Assembly (NCBI GenBank): GCA_021785655.1
Contig: JAJYET010000019.1
Location: 1 to 44,832, forward strand
From: a bacterium
Lineage (GTDB): Bacteria; Chloroflexota; Dormibacteria; Aeolococcales; Bog-877
DNA length: 44,832 nucleotides
Direction of reading: 5' to 3'
In this document: positions 32,703 to 40,528 of the stretch, piece by piece
Layout of the letters: each line of letters starts with the position of its first letter
Position numbering within the stretch: the stretch's first letter is position 1
Notes under the pieces: model-generated
What the model was told of the DNA's origin: nothing
Databases searched by the model: none
The model's input: the letters and a program-made list of their open reading frames with translations, nothing else
Position numbers and translations under genes: made by a program

Positions 32703-34711
32703 AGCAGAGCCGCCCCATACGCAATCAGGATGGCGACGAAGACGTAGAGCAAATAGGTGTTGACGTTCCCCGATTGCAGCCGGTTGGCAGCGGCACCAAG
32801 TCGGTCGAGCAGCCGGCCCGCCGGCCGGTACAGGGCCCGCTCGAATACCGGGGTCACCCGGAAGCCATAGTGCACGGGTCCTGACTGCCCAGCGGGGTCG
32901 TCCGAGGCCCGGGCGACGTCGACCGTGGGGCGGTACAGGCGATCGAACGTGACGCGAACTGGGTTGGCGAACGTGGTGGCGGTGTACTGCATGCGAGCCC
33001 GAAAGCTGAGCATGCCCCCGGCCCACACCTGACCCACGCGGCCCGCCTCCTCTCCCCGCCCGACTCGGGAGATGGCGACGGGCACCGCCAGCATGGCGAT
33101 GAGGCAGACCGCCAGCCAGGTGGGCGCCAGGGAGCTGAAGTCAACGTGGGCGGGAATGATGGTCAGTCCCGGCACCAGCAGCAAGCTGCCCAGATGTTCG
33201 CCTGAGGTGGTGCCGGCCACGCGGCTGAGCCCGAAGAGCACCAGCGGTGCCCCCAGAGCGAGGACGACACACGCGCCTGCCAGGAGGGCGCCCCCCAGCC
33301 ACGGCTGCTTCTTCTCAACAGCTGCGGCTGCACCCCCTCCGCGGGGCATTCCGAGCATGGGAATCCCGAAGCTCCGGGCGAATGCGCCCACCGCCAGCCC
33401 CCCGGTGAGGGCAAGTACCGCGGCCGCCACGACCAGGAGAACGGCAACCAGGTGGGAGCCGATCCTGAACGCCTGGAAGAGGCCCTGGAAGATAAGCCAC
33501 TCAGACACGAACCCGTTCAACGGCGGAAGCGCCGCGATGCCCAGGGACCCGACGAGCATCGGAACAGCCGTCCGGGGCAGGCGGCGAGCCAGCCCCCCGA
33601 GCCGGTCCATGTCCCGGGTCCCCGCCGCATGTTCCACCACCCCCACTCCGAGGAAGAGCAGGGTCTTGTAGGCCGCGTGGTTGAGCACCTGATACAGGCC
33701 GGCGATGAGCAGCAGTGCCCCGAGGGCTGCCAACCCGGACTCGAAGAAGGTGAGGGACGCTCCCAGCGCGATGACCACGATGCCGATGTTCTCGACCGTG
33801 GAGAAGGCCAGGAATCGTTTCCAGTCGCGCTCCATGAGGGAGTACAGGACCCCCAACAGGGCCGACGCACTGCCTAGGCCAAGCGCCAGGAGTCCCCACC
33901 AGACTGGTCCCCTGGGCAGCAGCTCGAAGGCGACCACCATGAAACCGTAGATGCCGAGCTTGGTGACCACCCCAGAGAGAAACCCTGAACCGTCGGCGGG
34001 GGCGACCGGGTGGGCCTCGGGCAGCCAGATGTGAAACGGGACGATCCCAGCCTTGAACCCGAACCCCATGAGCGCCAGGACGAAAACGAGGTCCTCGTAC
34101 CCGGCCGGCACGGTGTGGGCGCGAGCCGCCATCTCCGCGAAGGAGAGCGCGCCCGTCTTGGCGGCGAGCAGGCCCAGCGCCCCGACCACCAGCATGAAGC
34201 CCACCTCTCCGAGGGCGAGGAAGAGGTAACCGCCTCGCACCGCCTCAACCCGGACCGGGTGACGCAGGATCATCAGGTAGCCGGCGATGGTCATCGCCTC
34301 CCAGGCAACCAGGAACGTGGTTACGGATCCGGCGAGCAGCACTCCCAGACTCGCGACGAGGGCGAGCGTGTAGGCGGCCTGATAGGCCGAGGTCCCAGGA
34401 CCGGGACTGTGGTACCGCGGCGCATAGAGCCCTATGGCGACGGCCACCATCCCTAGGGCGATCATGAAGAGCGCAGCCAAGGAGGTGGTACGAAGCACCA
34501 GGGTGCCGGCCACGCCCCTTTCCAAGGTGAGCGTCCCCACCTGCCCCGAGGCGATCACGGCGACGCCCGCGGCGGCCGCCAATCCCCCTCCCAAGGCGGA
34601 CAGTCCAGAGCATGCCCGAAGACCGATGCGCCACTTCGCTGCCGCGGCCGCGAGCAGGGCCCCGCCCCAGGCGCCTGCGGCTGCCACGCCCAGTTCGAGT
34701 CCCAGACTCAT
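32699..34711 (-). CDS. hyfB: HyfB-like proton-translocating membrane subunit (NuoL/MrpA family)
   Basis: A 670-aa antiporter-like subunit with about 15-16 membrane helices and an extended C-terminus ending in one more helix (YLLYVFVAILIAYGAALL). Ion-channel residues of the family are kept: Glu in WEAMTIAGYLM, Lys in GFKAGIVPFHIWLPEAHP and Lys/His in LNHAAYKTLLFLG. ALPPLNGFVSEWLIFQGLFQ is the conserved late motif. It should conduct protons or Na+ across the membrane, driven by electron transfer in the peripheral arm. ATGA overlap with the small-subunit gene and GTGA overlap with the MutS-like gene place it mid-operon. Confidence 0.92.
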   Translation of the reverse strand: MSLGLELGVAAAGAWGGALLAAAAAKWRIGLRACSGLSALGGGLAAAAGVAVIASGQVGTLTLERGVAGTLVLRTTSLAALFMIALGMVAVAIGLYAPRYHSPGPGTSAYQAAYTLALVASLGVLLAGSVTTFLVAWEAMTIAGYLMILRHPVRVEAVRGGYLFLALGEVGFMLVVGALGLLAAKTGALSFAEMAARAHTVPAGYEDLVFVLALMGFGFKAGIVPFHIWLPEAHPVAPADGSGFLSGVVTKLGIYGFMVVAFELLPRGPVWWGLLALGLGSASALLGVLYSLMERDWKRFLAFSTVENIGIVVIALGASLTFFESGLAALGALLLIAGLYQVLNHAAYKTLLFLGVGVVEHAAGTRDMDRLGGLARRLPRTAVPMLVGSLGIAALPPLNGFVSEWLIFQGLFQAFRIGSHLVAVLLVVAAAVLALTGGLAVGAFARSFGIPMLGMPRGGGAAAAVEKKQPWLGGALLAGACVVLALGAPLVLFGLSRVAGTTSGEHLGSLLLVPGLTIIPAHVDFSSLAPTWLAVCLIAMLAVPVAISRVGRGEEAGRVGQVWAGGMLSFRARMQYTATTFANPVRVTFDRLYRPTVDVARASDDPAGQSGPVHYGFRVTPVFERALYRPAGRLLDRLGAAANRLQSGNVNTYLLYVFVAILIAYGAALL

Positions 34712-35235
34712 TGCTCGCCCCCCGGCGGGCTAATTCGCTCTTCGATGCGGCCCAGGGCCAGAAGCAGGCCGTGGATCAGGGCCAGAGGACTGGGGGGACA
34801 CCCAGGCACAACCACGTCGACTGGAACCAAGCCCGTAATCGCCCCTCGCGTGTAGCGGTCAGCGCCGAAGACCCCACCGAGCGGACACGCCCCGACTGCG
34901 ACCACCACCTTGGGAGCCGGCATGGCTTCGTAGGCACTGAGCACCGCATGATCCATCGCTCGGCAACCCGGCCCGGTCACCAGCAGGCAGTCGGCATGGC
35001 GCGGACTGGGGGTGAAGAACAAGCCGAGGCGATGGAAGTCGTAGTAGGGGGACGAGAGGAGCCTGATCTCCGACTCGCAGGCTCCGCAGGACCCCGTGTC
35101 CACCGTGCGGATATGAAGGCTGCGGCGCAAGACGGTCCGGCTGCGCTCCCTCAGCTGGTCGGCGGCAGCGTCCAGATCCCCATTCGCCGTATTGGGTGGC
35201 AGCGGGCTGCCCGGGTCGCGACCTGACGTGGTCAC
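34708..35235 (-). CDS. hyfI: HyfI/NuoB-like small subunit with [4Fe-4S] cluster
   Basis: A 175-aa subunit homologous to hydrogenase small subunits and NuoB. Four cluster-ligand cysteines are in place: Cys50 and Cys53 (TGSCGACESEI), Cys117 (VGACPLGG) and Cys146 (VPGCPPSP). Electron transfer by the proximal (N2-like) cluster is therefore probably retained. HADCLLVTGPGC is the usual central strand. The first ~40 residues are a variable extension. GTG 35235 overlaps the ferredoxin-like stop (GTGA). It would sit against the large subunit, which here lacks NiFe ligands. Confidence 0.9.
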   Translation of the reverse strand: MTTSGRDPGSPLPPNTANGDLDAAADQLRERSRTVLRRSLHIRTVDTGSCGACESEIRLLSSPYYDFHRLGLFFTPSPRHADCLLVTGPGCRAMDHAVLSAYEAMPAPKVVVAVGACPLGGVFGADRYTRGAITGLVPVDVVVPGCPPSPLALIHGLLLALGRIEERISPPGGEQ

Positions 35236-35567
35236 TTCGCATCTCCCAGCCGGTAGCTGATCACCAGAGATCCCGCGCGTCGGGTTGCGAGCAGCGCGTT
35301 CGGTCGGCGGTGGCCAAGGCGGTGCGCCAGCTCCAGGCAGCGGCCACAAGCGGTGCAGCGGCCCAGGTCCAGGAGCAGCTGGGACCCGGCGACCTCGAGG
35401 GCAGAGCTCGGGCACGCCTCAGCCATCCGGAGCGCAAGCTCGGGTCCGATTTCATCATCTCGGAAGTGGGGTGGCGTCGGCCAGGCGGCAGCCTCCGGCT
35501 CAGGTCCCCGGGGGAATCGGGTCGTGACGATCCCCCGGCGAGCGCCGCGGAGGGTCCACAGTGCCAT
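35232..35567 (-). CDS. Reduced ferredoxin-like subunit (HycF/HyfH-like) with a single predicted [4Fe-4S] cluster
   Basis: A 111-aa iron-sulfur subunit. Cysteines are Cys52 (EACPSSALEV), then Cys71, Cys74 and Cys77 (RCTACGRC). In the normal two-cluster fold, motif-1's CP cysteine joins motif-2's CxxCxxC to ligate one cluster. Exactly these four remain, while motif 1's CxxCxxC and motif 2's CP cysteine are gone. So one cluster is probably kept and one lost, shortening the electron path. The ATG shares one base with the large-subunit stop (TGATG). Confidence 0.82.
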   Translation of the reverse strand: MALWTLRGARRGIVTTRFPRGPEPEAAAWPTPPHFRDDEIGPELALRMAEACPSSALEVAGSQLLLDLGRCTACGRCLELAHRLGHRRPNALLATRRAGSLVISYRLGDAK

Positions 35568-37105
35568 CAGCGCGCGAAACCCGCCACCGTCAGCCAGAAG
35601 CTGGCCTCCACGATGGGCACGTCGGTGAAAACATTGCGGGCCCGGAGGGCATCGTCAAGAGCCCGCCAGTTGCGGGCTGCTGCCGGCCGCAGACGAGCAA
35701 AGGTCACCTGCCCTCCGGCCACCTCGAGATGAACGAGAGCCTCCCCGCGGCAGGTCTCGGCCCACCCCAGTCCCGCCGCCGGGCTCCCGCCCTCCCATGG
35801 GCTCGGCGCCGGGGCGGACCAGTCATCCTGAAGCGGGATGCCGGACCGGACCCAGTGGCGCATGAGGCGCACGGATTCCCTCACCTCGGCTGCCCCGACC
35901 AGCATCCGGGCAAGGCAGTCCCCGGCCCGCTCCCGCGCCTGCTCAAAGCCAACGTACGAGGTACCCCACACCTGGGGGGAGCGGCGCAGGTCCGTCCCTA
36001 CGCCCGCCGCCCGGGCCACGGGGCCGACCAGCGCCAGGCGATGCGCGACCTCTCCGGTGATCGTGCCCGCCCCCTCCAGCCGATCCACGTAGGAGTTGGT
36101 GGCCAGCAACTTCGCGACCAAGGACTCGTACCCGGCTTCCAGTCGATCGAGTCCCGCATCCAGAGCCGCCAGGTCGACGCCGCGCCTGACCCCGCCCACC
36201 TCCACGAGATTGAAGAGGTAGCGGTGGCCAAGCGCCCTCGCATTGAGTCGCAGGCAGTCCTCGAGGAGGATCTCCGCCTCGGACTGACCCACGCTGAGCC
36301 CGGTGGCGGCCCCAAGGGCGGCGAGGGAGGCGACGTGGTTGTAGACGCGCTCCAACTCCAGTGCCAGGCACCTTGTCACCTCCGCTGCCGGCTCGACCCC
36401 GAGCCCCAGGGCCGCCTCTGCGGCCCGCGCAAACGCGAGCGCGTTCCCCACCGCCCCCAGCCCCTCACAGCGCTCGGCCAGGAAGAGGGCGCGGGCCAAA
36501 GTCTGCCCGACCATCCGGTGCTCCACGCCCCGATGTTTGTGGAACATGGCCAGATACGCATCCAGAAGCTCCTCTCCGGTGGTCACCAGCCCCAGGTACA
36601 GGGACTCCTGGCCGGCACCGCGAATCGGTCCCCAGGGGAATTCGATCGCCTCGCCCTGAACCACGTGAGGGGCCCTGACCTCGCTGGACAGCCGCTTCCC
36701 CCCGGGTGCTCGGAGCGGCTTCTCCGTCTCCGCGGATGGGGGCAGGATCACCCGGTTGACCGGTTTTCCGCCCCCTGGCTCCACGCCCCAGAGCTCGTAC
36801 AGCTCACACTCCTCCTGGTACGCCGCTGGCAGCAGCAGCGAGAGCGGAACTGGGAACTTCTCCTCCAGCGGGCAGAAGAGCCGCAGGTGGCCGCCGGACT
36901 GGTCATCGGTGAACACCAACACCCGCTCCAGCCCTTCCTCTGCCGGCCGCGCGAACATATCGGCAAAGCGAGCGACCGGTGCCAGTTGGGCCACCAGGTC
37001 ACCGACCGCCGCCGCCGGAAGATGAAGGTCCGAAACCAACGGTTGGCGCTCGGTGCCTTCCCCGGCCAGCTGCCCGAACGTCCCGTCATGCTCGCGCGCG
37101 GTCAT
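35567..37105 (-). CDS. hyfG: HyfG-like large subunit (NuoCD fusion) lacking NiFe-site cysteines
   Basis: A 512-aa protein. Residues 1-130 correspond to the NuoC/30-kDa domain and about 155-512 to the NuoD/hydrogenase large-subunit domain. Landmarks: [14 protein letters not shown] (187-200), [21 protein letters not shown] (249-269, family helix) and C-terminal [13 protein letters not shown] (450-462). In NiFe hydrogenases the metal is held by two CxxC motifs. Here the first is replaced by ERCEGLGAV (211-219, one Cys, no CxxC) and the C-terminal DPCxxC by [12 protein letters not shown] (501-512). No H2-activating site is possible. This is the defining trait of energy-converting-hydrogenase-related (Ehr) complexes. 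ATG 37105 overlaps the HyfF-like stop (ATGA). Confidence 0.9.
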   Translation of the reverse strand: MTAREHDGTFGQLAGEGTERQPLVSDLHLPAAAVGDLVAQLAPVARFADMFARPAEEGLERVLVFTDDQSGGHLRLFCPLEEKFPVPLSLLLPAAYQEECELYELWGVEPGGGKPVNRVILPPSAETEKPLRAPGGKRLSSEVRAPHVVQGEAIEFPWGPIRGAGQESLYLGLVTTGEELLDAYLAMFHKHRGVEHRMVGQTLARALFLAERCEGLGAVGNALAFARAAEAALGLGVEPAAEVTRCLALELERVYNHVASLAALGAATGLSVGQSEAEILLEDCLRLNARALGHRYLFNLVEVGGVRRGVDLAALDAGLDRLEAGYESLVAKLLATNSYVDRLEGAGTITGEVAHRLALVGPVARAAGVGTDLRRSPQVWGTSYVGFEQARERAGDCLARMLVGAAEVRESVRLMRHWVRSGIPLQDDWSAPAPSPWEGGSPAAGLGWAETCRGEALVHLEVAGGQVTFARLRPAAARNWRALDDALRARNVFTDVPIVEASFWLTVAGFAR

Positions 37106-38580
37106 CGAACCAGGGCCACCGATTGGGTCAGCAGCGAGTTGAGCCACGATGGAATCAAGAGCCCGAGACCCAAGAGTGCGACCAGCGCCACCGCCGACGG
37201 AACCACCGCCAATAGGTGCTCAGGGGCCCCGTGGTACGGCTCCCGGTGGACACCACGGGGGGCGCCGAGCAGCATCCCGCCCACGGTGCGGATGAAGGCG
37301 AGGAACGCGACGGCCAGGAAACCCAGGAGCAGGGCGACCAGCCATGGCTGGTCGCCGGTCAGGCCGGCCCGCACGATGGTGAACTCACTGATGAACAGGC
37401 CGAATGGCGGCGCGCCCAGGATGGCCAGAGCGGCGCCGAAAAGCAAAGCCCCGGTCCAGGGCATGGTTCCAACCACGCCACCAAGGCGATCCGTCCGCCG
37501 GGTGCCGTAGGCCAGAGCCACGGAGCCACCGCTGAGGAACAGGATGGTCTTGCCTAGGCTGTGGTTCAGGCTGTGCAGGAGGGCCCCGTAGATGCCCAGG
37601 AGTCCGCCAAAGCCCAGCCCCACGGCGATGATCCCCATGTGCTCGACGGAGGAGTAGGCGAACAGTCGCTTGAAGTCGCGGCGGCGGATCATGAAGACCA
37701 CGCCCACCAGCACCGACAGGAATCCGAAAATCAACATCGTCCGCCCGCCGTACTGGGTCCCCAGGCCCCGGTTGGCGATCGCCAGCAAGCGGATGATGGC
37801 GTACATTCCGACATTCAGGAGTGCCCCCGAGAGCATCGCGCTGGCCGGCGCAGGGGCCTCGGCGTGGGCATCCGGCAGCCAGGTGTGCATCGGCGCCAAA
37901 CCCACCTTGGTGCCATAACCGACGACGCCGAGGAGGAATCCCAGGCGAAGGGCCGTGGGTGCGAGCTGGTGCGCGTGGGCGAGGAGGAAGGGCCAGGCCA
38001 GGTGGGCCTCCGCGCTCCCCGGCAAAGCGCTGGCGGAATAGAAGAGGAACAGCGCCCCCACCAGCGCCACCGTGATCCCCAGGCTGCTGATGATCACATA
38101 CCGCCAGCCGGCCTCCAGACCTTCGGTGCGCCCCTCAAGGGGGACCAGGACCACGCTGGCCAGGGTCGCGGCCTCCACCAAGATGAAGAGGAGCCCGAGA
38201 TTGGCCGTTTCCACCGCGGCCAGCATCGAAGCGGCGAAGAGGCCAAAGGCGCCGAAGTAGATCCTCACCCGCCGGGGGGAGAGCTGCCCGGAACGCTCCT
38301 CGGCCGCCAGGTAGGAGGAGGACCCGAGGCTGGCGAGAAGGACCACCACCGCCACGGTGACCAGGAAGAACCCTCCCAGGCTGTCCACGTAGACGAAGGC
38401 CCCAGCGCTCGCAATGGGAGTGCCGGCAATCGCCAGGGTCGCGACGACCACCGCCAGAGCCAGGCTGCCGGCGGCGCCGGCCACCGCGGCGAGGGCTGCG
38501 CGCCGCGTGCGGACTGAGACGGCAGCGACAGCGCTGCCCCCCAGGGGCAAGGCGGCGACCAGCACTGGGAGCCACACCAT
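37102..38580 (-). CDS. hyfF: HyfF-like proton-translocating membrane subunit (NuoN/L family)
   Basis: A 492-aa antiporter-like subunit with about 14 helices. Functional residues: Glu in [13 protein letters not shown], Lys in [20 protein letters not shown] and Lys in [34 protein letters not shown] is the conserved late motif. With HyfB it gives the complex two antiporter modules, as in hydrogenase-4 (HyfB/D/F), though no HyfD homologue is present. Its ATG shares a base with the HyfE-like stop. Confidence 0.92.
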   Translation of the reverse strand: MVWLPVLVAALPLGGSAVAAVSVRTRRAALAAVAGAAGSLALAVVVATLAIAGTPIASAGAFVYVDSLGGFFLVTVAVVVLLASLGSSSYLAAEERSGQLSPRRVRIYFGAFGLFAASMLAAVETANLGLLFILVEAATLASVVLVPLEGRTEGLEAGWRYVIISSLGITVALVGALFLFYSASALPGSAEAHLAWPFLLAHAHQLAPTALRLGFLLGVVGYGTKVGLAPMHTWLPDAHAEAPAPASAMLSGALLNVGMYAIIRLLAIANRGLGTQYGGRTMLIFGFLSVLVGVVFMIRRRDFKRLFAYSSVEHMGIIAVGLGFGGLLGIYGALLHSLNHSLGKTILFLSGGSVALAYGTRRTDRLGGVVGTMPWTGALLFGAALAILGAPPFGLFISEFTIVRAGLTGDQPWLVALLLGFLAVAFLAFIRTVGGMLLGAPRGVHREPYHGAPEHLLAVVPSAVALVALLGLGLLIPSWLNSLLTQSVALVR

Positions 38581-39251
38581 CAGGAGTCCTGCCCTGATCT
38601 ACCGGCCGGCAAGGGGCTGACCCGCTCCGCCAGTCCCGTGGTCATCGCCAGCATGATTAGGAAGCCCGCCAGCAGATCGAAGAAGATCCCCACCTCGACG
38701 ATCAGGGGGAAGCTGGCGGTGAGGGTGATAGCCCCCAGGAACACCCCGTTTTCCATGATCAGCCAGCCGATCAACTGGGCCACCATGTGCCGACGCACCA
38801 CCATCGCCAGAGCCCCCAGCAGAACCACCGCGGTGGAGATGGGAACCACCGATGCCGCCAACAGGCCGTGGGCCAGCCGTTCGGGAGACACCGCCAGGTA
38901 TGCGAAGGCGCAGAGGGCGGTTCCCATAACCAAGGTGAGGGACAGCCCGGCCGTGCTTCCACTGTCGCGCTTCAAGTCCAGGCGTTGGACCAGCCAATGG
39001 CGGGCTGCAGTGGGGATCGCCCATCCCTTCAGCGCCAGGGTCAAGCCGGCGAGCACCCAGAGGGCCGCATCCCGCTCCAGGTAGGCCGCGGTGGCGGCGG
39101 CCACGGCCAGCAGCACCGACTGCAGGGCGTAGTAGGTCAGATATCGGTCGAAGAGCTTGGAGCCCAGGCAGGCCAGTGCTGACAGCAGAATCAGTACGGC
39201 GTCGAGGCCCAGAATGGCGCCCCCCGGAGAAGCCAGCGTCAACTCCTGCAT
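38580..39251 (-). CDS. hyfE: HyfE-like membrane subunit (NuoK-related)
   Basis: A 223-aa protein with about 6 membrane helices. The N-terminal half LSALACLGSKLFDRYLTYYA and the C-terminal WLIMENGVFLGAITLTASFP match HyfE. The latter carries the Glu of the NuoK-type helix, and EVGIFFDLLAGFLIMLAMT follows it. It probably links the NuoH-like channel and the antiporter subunits. ATG 39251 lies 2 nt after the HyfC-like stop. Confidence 0.88.
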   Translation of the reverse strand: MQELTLASPGGAILGLDAVLILLSALACLGSKLFDRYLTYYALQSVLLAVAAATAAYLERDAALWVLAGLTLALKGWAIPTAARHWLVQRLDLKRDSGSTAGLSLTLVMGTALCAFAYLAVSPERLAHGLLAASVVPISTAVVLLGALAMVVRRHMVAQLIGWLIMENGVFLGAITLTASFPLIVEVGIFFDLLAGFLIMLAMTTGLAERVSPLPAGRSGQDS

Positions 39252-39253
39252 CC

Positions 39254-40201
39254 CTACCGGCCCACCACGTACGAGGTGATGATCCCGATGAGGGCGAGCA
39301 GGAATGCTCCTCCCAAGTACTCCGCGATTCTAAAGAAGCGCAGCTTGGCAAAGGAGCTGTCGACCACCACCACCAGAGCTCCGCTCAGCAGGAGTTTGCC
39401 GGCCACCGCAAGGCTCCCCAGCAACCCCTGCGCAAGACTGGTGGCATTGCCCAAGCCCCAGGGGAGGACGAAGACATTCATGAATACGCACGAGAGAATG
39501 GTGAACTTCATCCAGCTGCCCCACTTCACCAGGGCATAGTCTCGGCCGGAGTACTCCAGGACCCGGGACTCCTCGATCATCGAGATCTCCGCGGTCCCGG
39601 CGGGGTTGTCGACGGGGATGTGCCCATTCTCGGCCAGGATGAGGAGGAAGAAGGCCACGGCGCCCAGCAGATGGGTGGGGAGTAGCATCGCGGCCGGAGA
39701 ACCGGCGATGGCATGATTCATGAGGTAGGGGTTGTCTGACGCGGACAGCACCCCGACGGTGAAGAAAACCAAGATGAGCGCTGGCTCGGCCAGGCTGCTG
39801 AGCCACGCCGTGCGACTGGCCCCGAGAGCCCCCAAGGGACTTCCCGAATCCATGGCCCCGAGCGACATCGCAAAGCCCGCCAGCGCCAGCACCAGGGCCC
39901 CACCGAGAAGATCGCCCATGAACGCTAGCGGCAGAGGCTGGTCCGTGATGATGGGAACGATGGTGGAGACGGTCAGATAGCAGGCCATGGCCACGTACGG
40001 AGCCGCGACAAAGACCGGGCTCGCGTACTCCGAGCGGACCACCCCCTTGCGGAGCCACTTCCGGAGGTCGCGATATGGCTGCAGGACGCTGGGTCCGCGC
40101 TTGGACTGCAGAATCGCGGCTCCCCTGGCGATGACGCCGACGTAGAGCGGCGATATGGCCAGGATCAGCAGGGTCTGCAGAATCTGCAGCAGGTACGGCA
40201 A
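39254..40201 (-). CDS. hyfC: HyfC/NuoH-like membrane subunit, first gene of the Ehr-type operon
   Basis: A 315-aa membrane protein with about 8 helices, homologous to HycD/HyfC and NuoH. RGPSVLQPYRDLRKWLRKG (about 35-53) is the conserved cytoplasmic loop after TM1. ENGHIPVDNPAGTAEISMIE and the following ESRVLEYSGRDYALVKW carry the Glu/Asp residues of the quinone/proton path. It anchors the peripheral arm to the membrane. TTG 40201 is preceded by GGGGG at 6 nt, and no ATG/GTG lies between it and an upstream in-frame stop. It starts the operon, downstream of a consensus promoter and a palindromic leader. Confidence 0.9.
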   Translation of the reverse strand: MPYLLQILQTLLILAISPLYVGVIARGAAILQSKRGPSVLQPYRDLRKWLRKGVVRSEYASPVFVAAPYVAMACYLTVSTIVPIITDQPLPLAFMGDLLGGALVLALAGFAMSLGAMDSGSPLGALGASRTAWLSSLAEPALILVFFTVGVLSASDNPYLMNHAIAGSPAAMLLPTHLLGAVAFFLLILAENGHIPVDNPAGTAEISMIEESRVLEYSGRDYALVKWGSWMKFTILSCVFMNVFVLPWGLGNATSLAQGLLGSLAVAGKLLLSGALVVVVDSSFAKLRFFRIAEYLGGAFLLALIGIITSYVVGR

Positions 40202-40221
40202 CGCGAACCCCCGGCGAGTTG

Positions 40222-40262
40222 GGCTAACAGCTTCTAGAAGCCATTAGCCGGAAGCTCCGGCT
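40222..40262 (-). promoter_or_regulatory. Palindrome and alternative hairpins in the Ehr-type operon leader
   Basis: GGCTAA (40222-40227), a central GCTTCTAGAAGC (40230-40241) and TTAGCC (40244-40249) make a 28-bp palindrome with only a 2-nt mismatch on each side. Overlapping its right end is a second hairpin, AGCCGGA (40246-40252) with TCCGGCT (40256-40262). The two share 40246-40249, so in RNA they are mutually exclusive. The element sits in the transcribed leader between the promoter and TTG 40201. It could be a DNA operator or a leader switch; the ligand or protein is unknown. Confidence 0.55.
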
Positions 40263-40290
40263 TACGCGGGCCTCATCGCGTCGCCAGGCC

Positions 40291-40321
40291 ATTCTGCCAC
40301 AGCGTCACCACCGACTGTCAA
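40291..40321 (-). promoter_or_regulatory. Predicted promoter of the Ehr-type operon
   Basis: A perfect TTGACA (40321-40316) and CAGAAT (40296-40291, 4 of 6) are spaced by 19 nt on the minus strand. The predicted start near 40284 leaves a leader of roughly 80 nt with a large palindrome. Confidence 0.65.
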
Positions 40322-40516
40322 GCGGGAAAGGCGGATCAGGCGCGCGGTTGACCGGACGACCATCGGCTGGCGTTCTCGCCGGCCAGCGAGCGGCTCAGGT
40401 CAGTCTCCATCCCCCGCCCTCGTTCCCCATCAGCCGAGGGTCCGGAGCTCGGGCACCCGGCCCCACGGCCCCTCGCCACCTCCCATCGAACGGTCGGCCC
40501 GATGAGTCCCGACGGG

Positions 40517-40522
40517 TACTAT
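40517..40522 (+). promoter_or_regulatory. Predicted -10 element, leaderless lyase gene
   Basis: TACTAT lies exactly 6 nt before ATG 40529. An in-frame ATG at 40502 lies upstream of this element and is therefore unlikely. Confidence 0.5.
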
Positions 40523-40528
40523 CGCCGC

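Larger units (their letters stand above)
40202..40528. other. Intergenic region between the Ehr-type operon and tnaA-like gene
   Basis: 327 nt without a credible gene. It holds the leftward operon promoter (40291-40321), its palindromic leader (40222-40262) and, at the right end, a -10 element for the rightward lyase gene. The stretch 40322-40510 shows nothing else I can identify. Confidence 0.6.

Noticed and set aside
35561-37510. 649-codon plus-strand frame opposite the HyfG-like gene
   Set aside because: No recognisable domain; arises from codon bias on the complementary strand of a conserved subunit.
35567-40201. Functional NiFe hydrogenase or formate hydrogenlyase
   Set aside because: All four NiFe-ligand cysteines are missing from the large subunit and no formate dehydrogenase or hydrogenase maturation gene is present in the window.
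40502-40528. Earlier in-frame ATG for the tryptophanase-like gene
   Set aside because: It lies upstream of the TACTAT -10 element, and family homology begins after ATG 40529.
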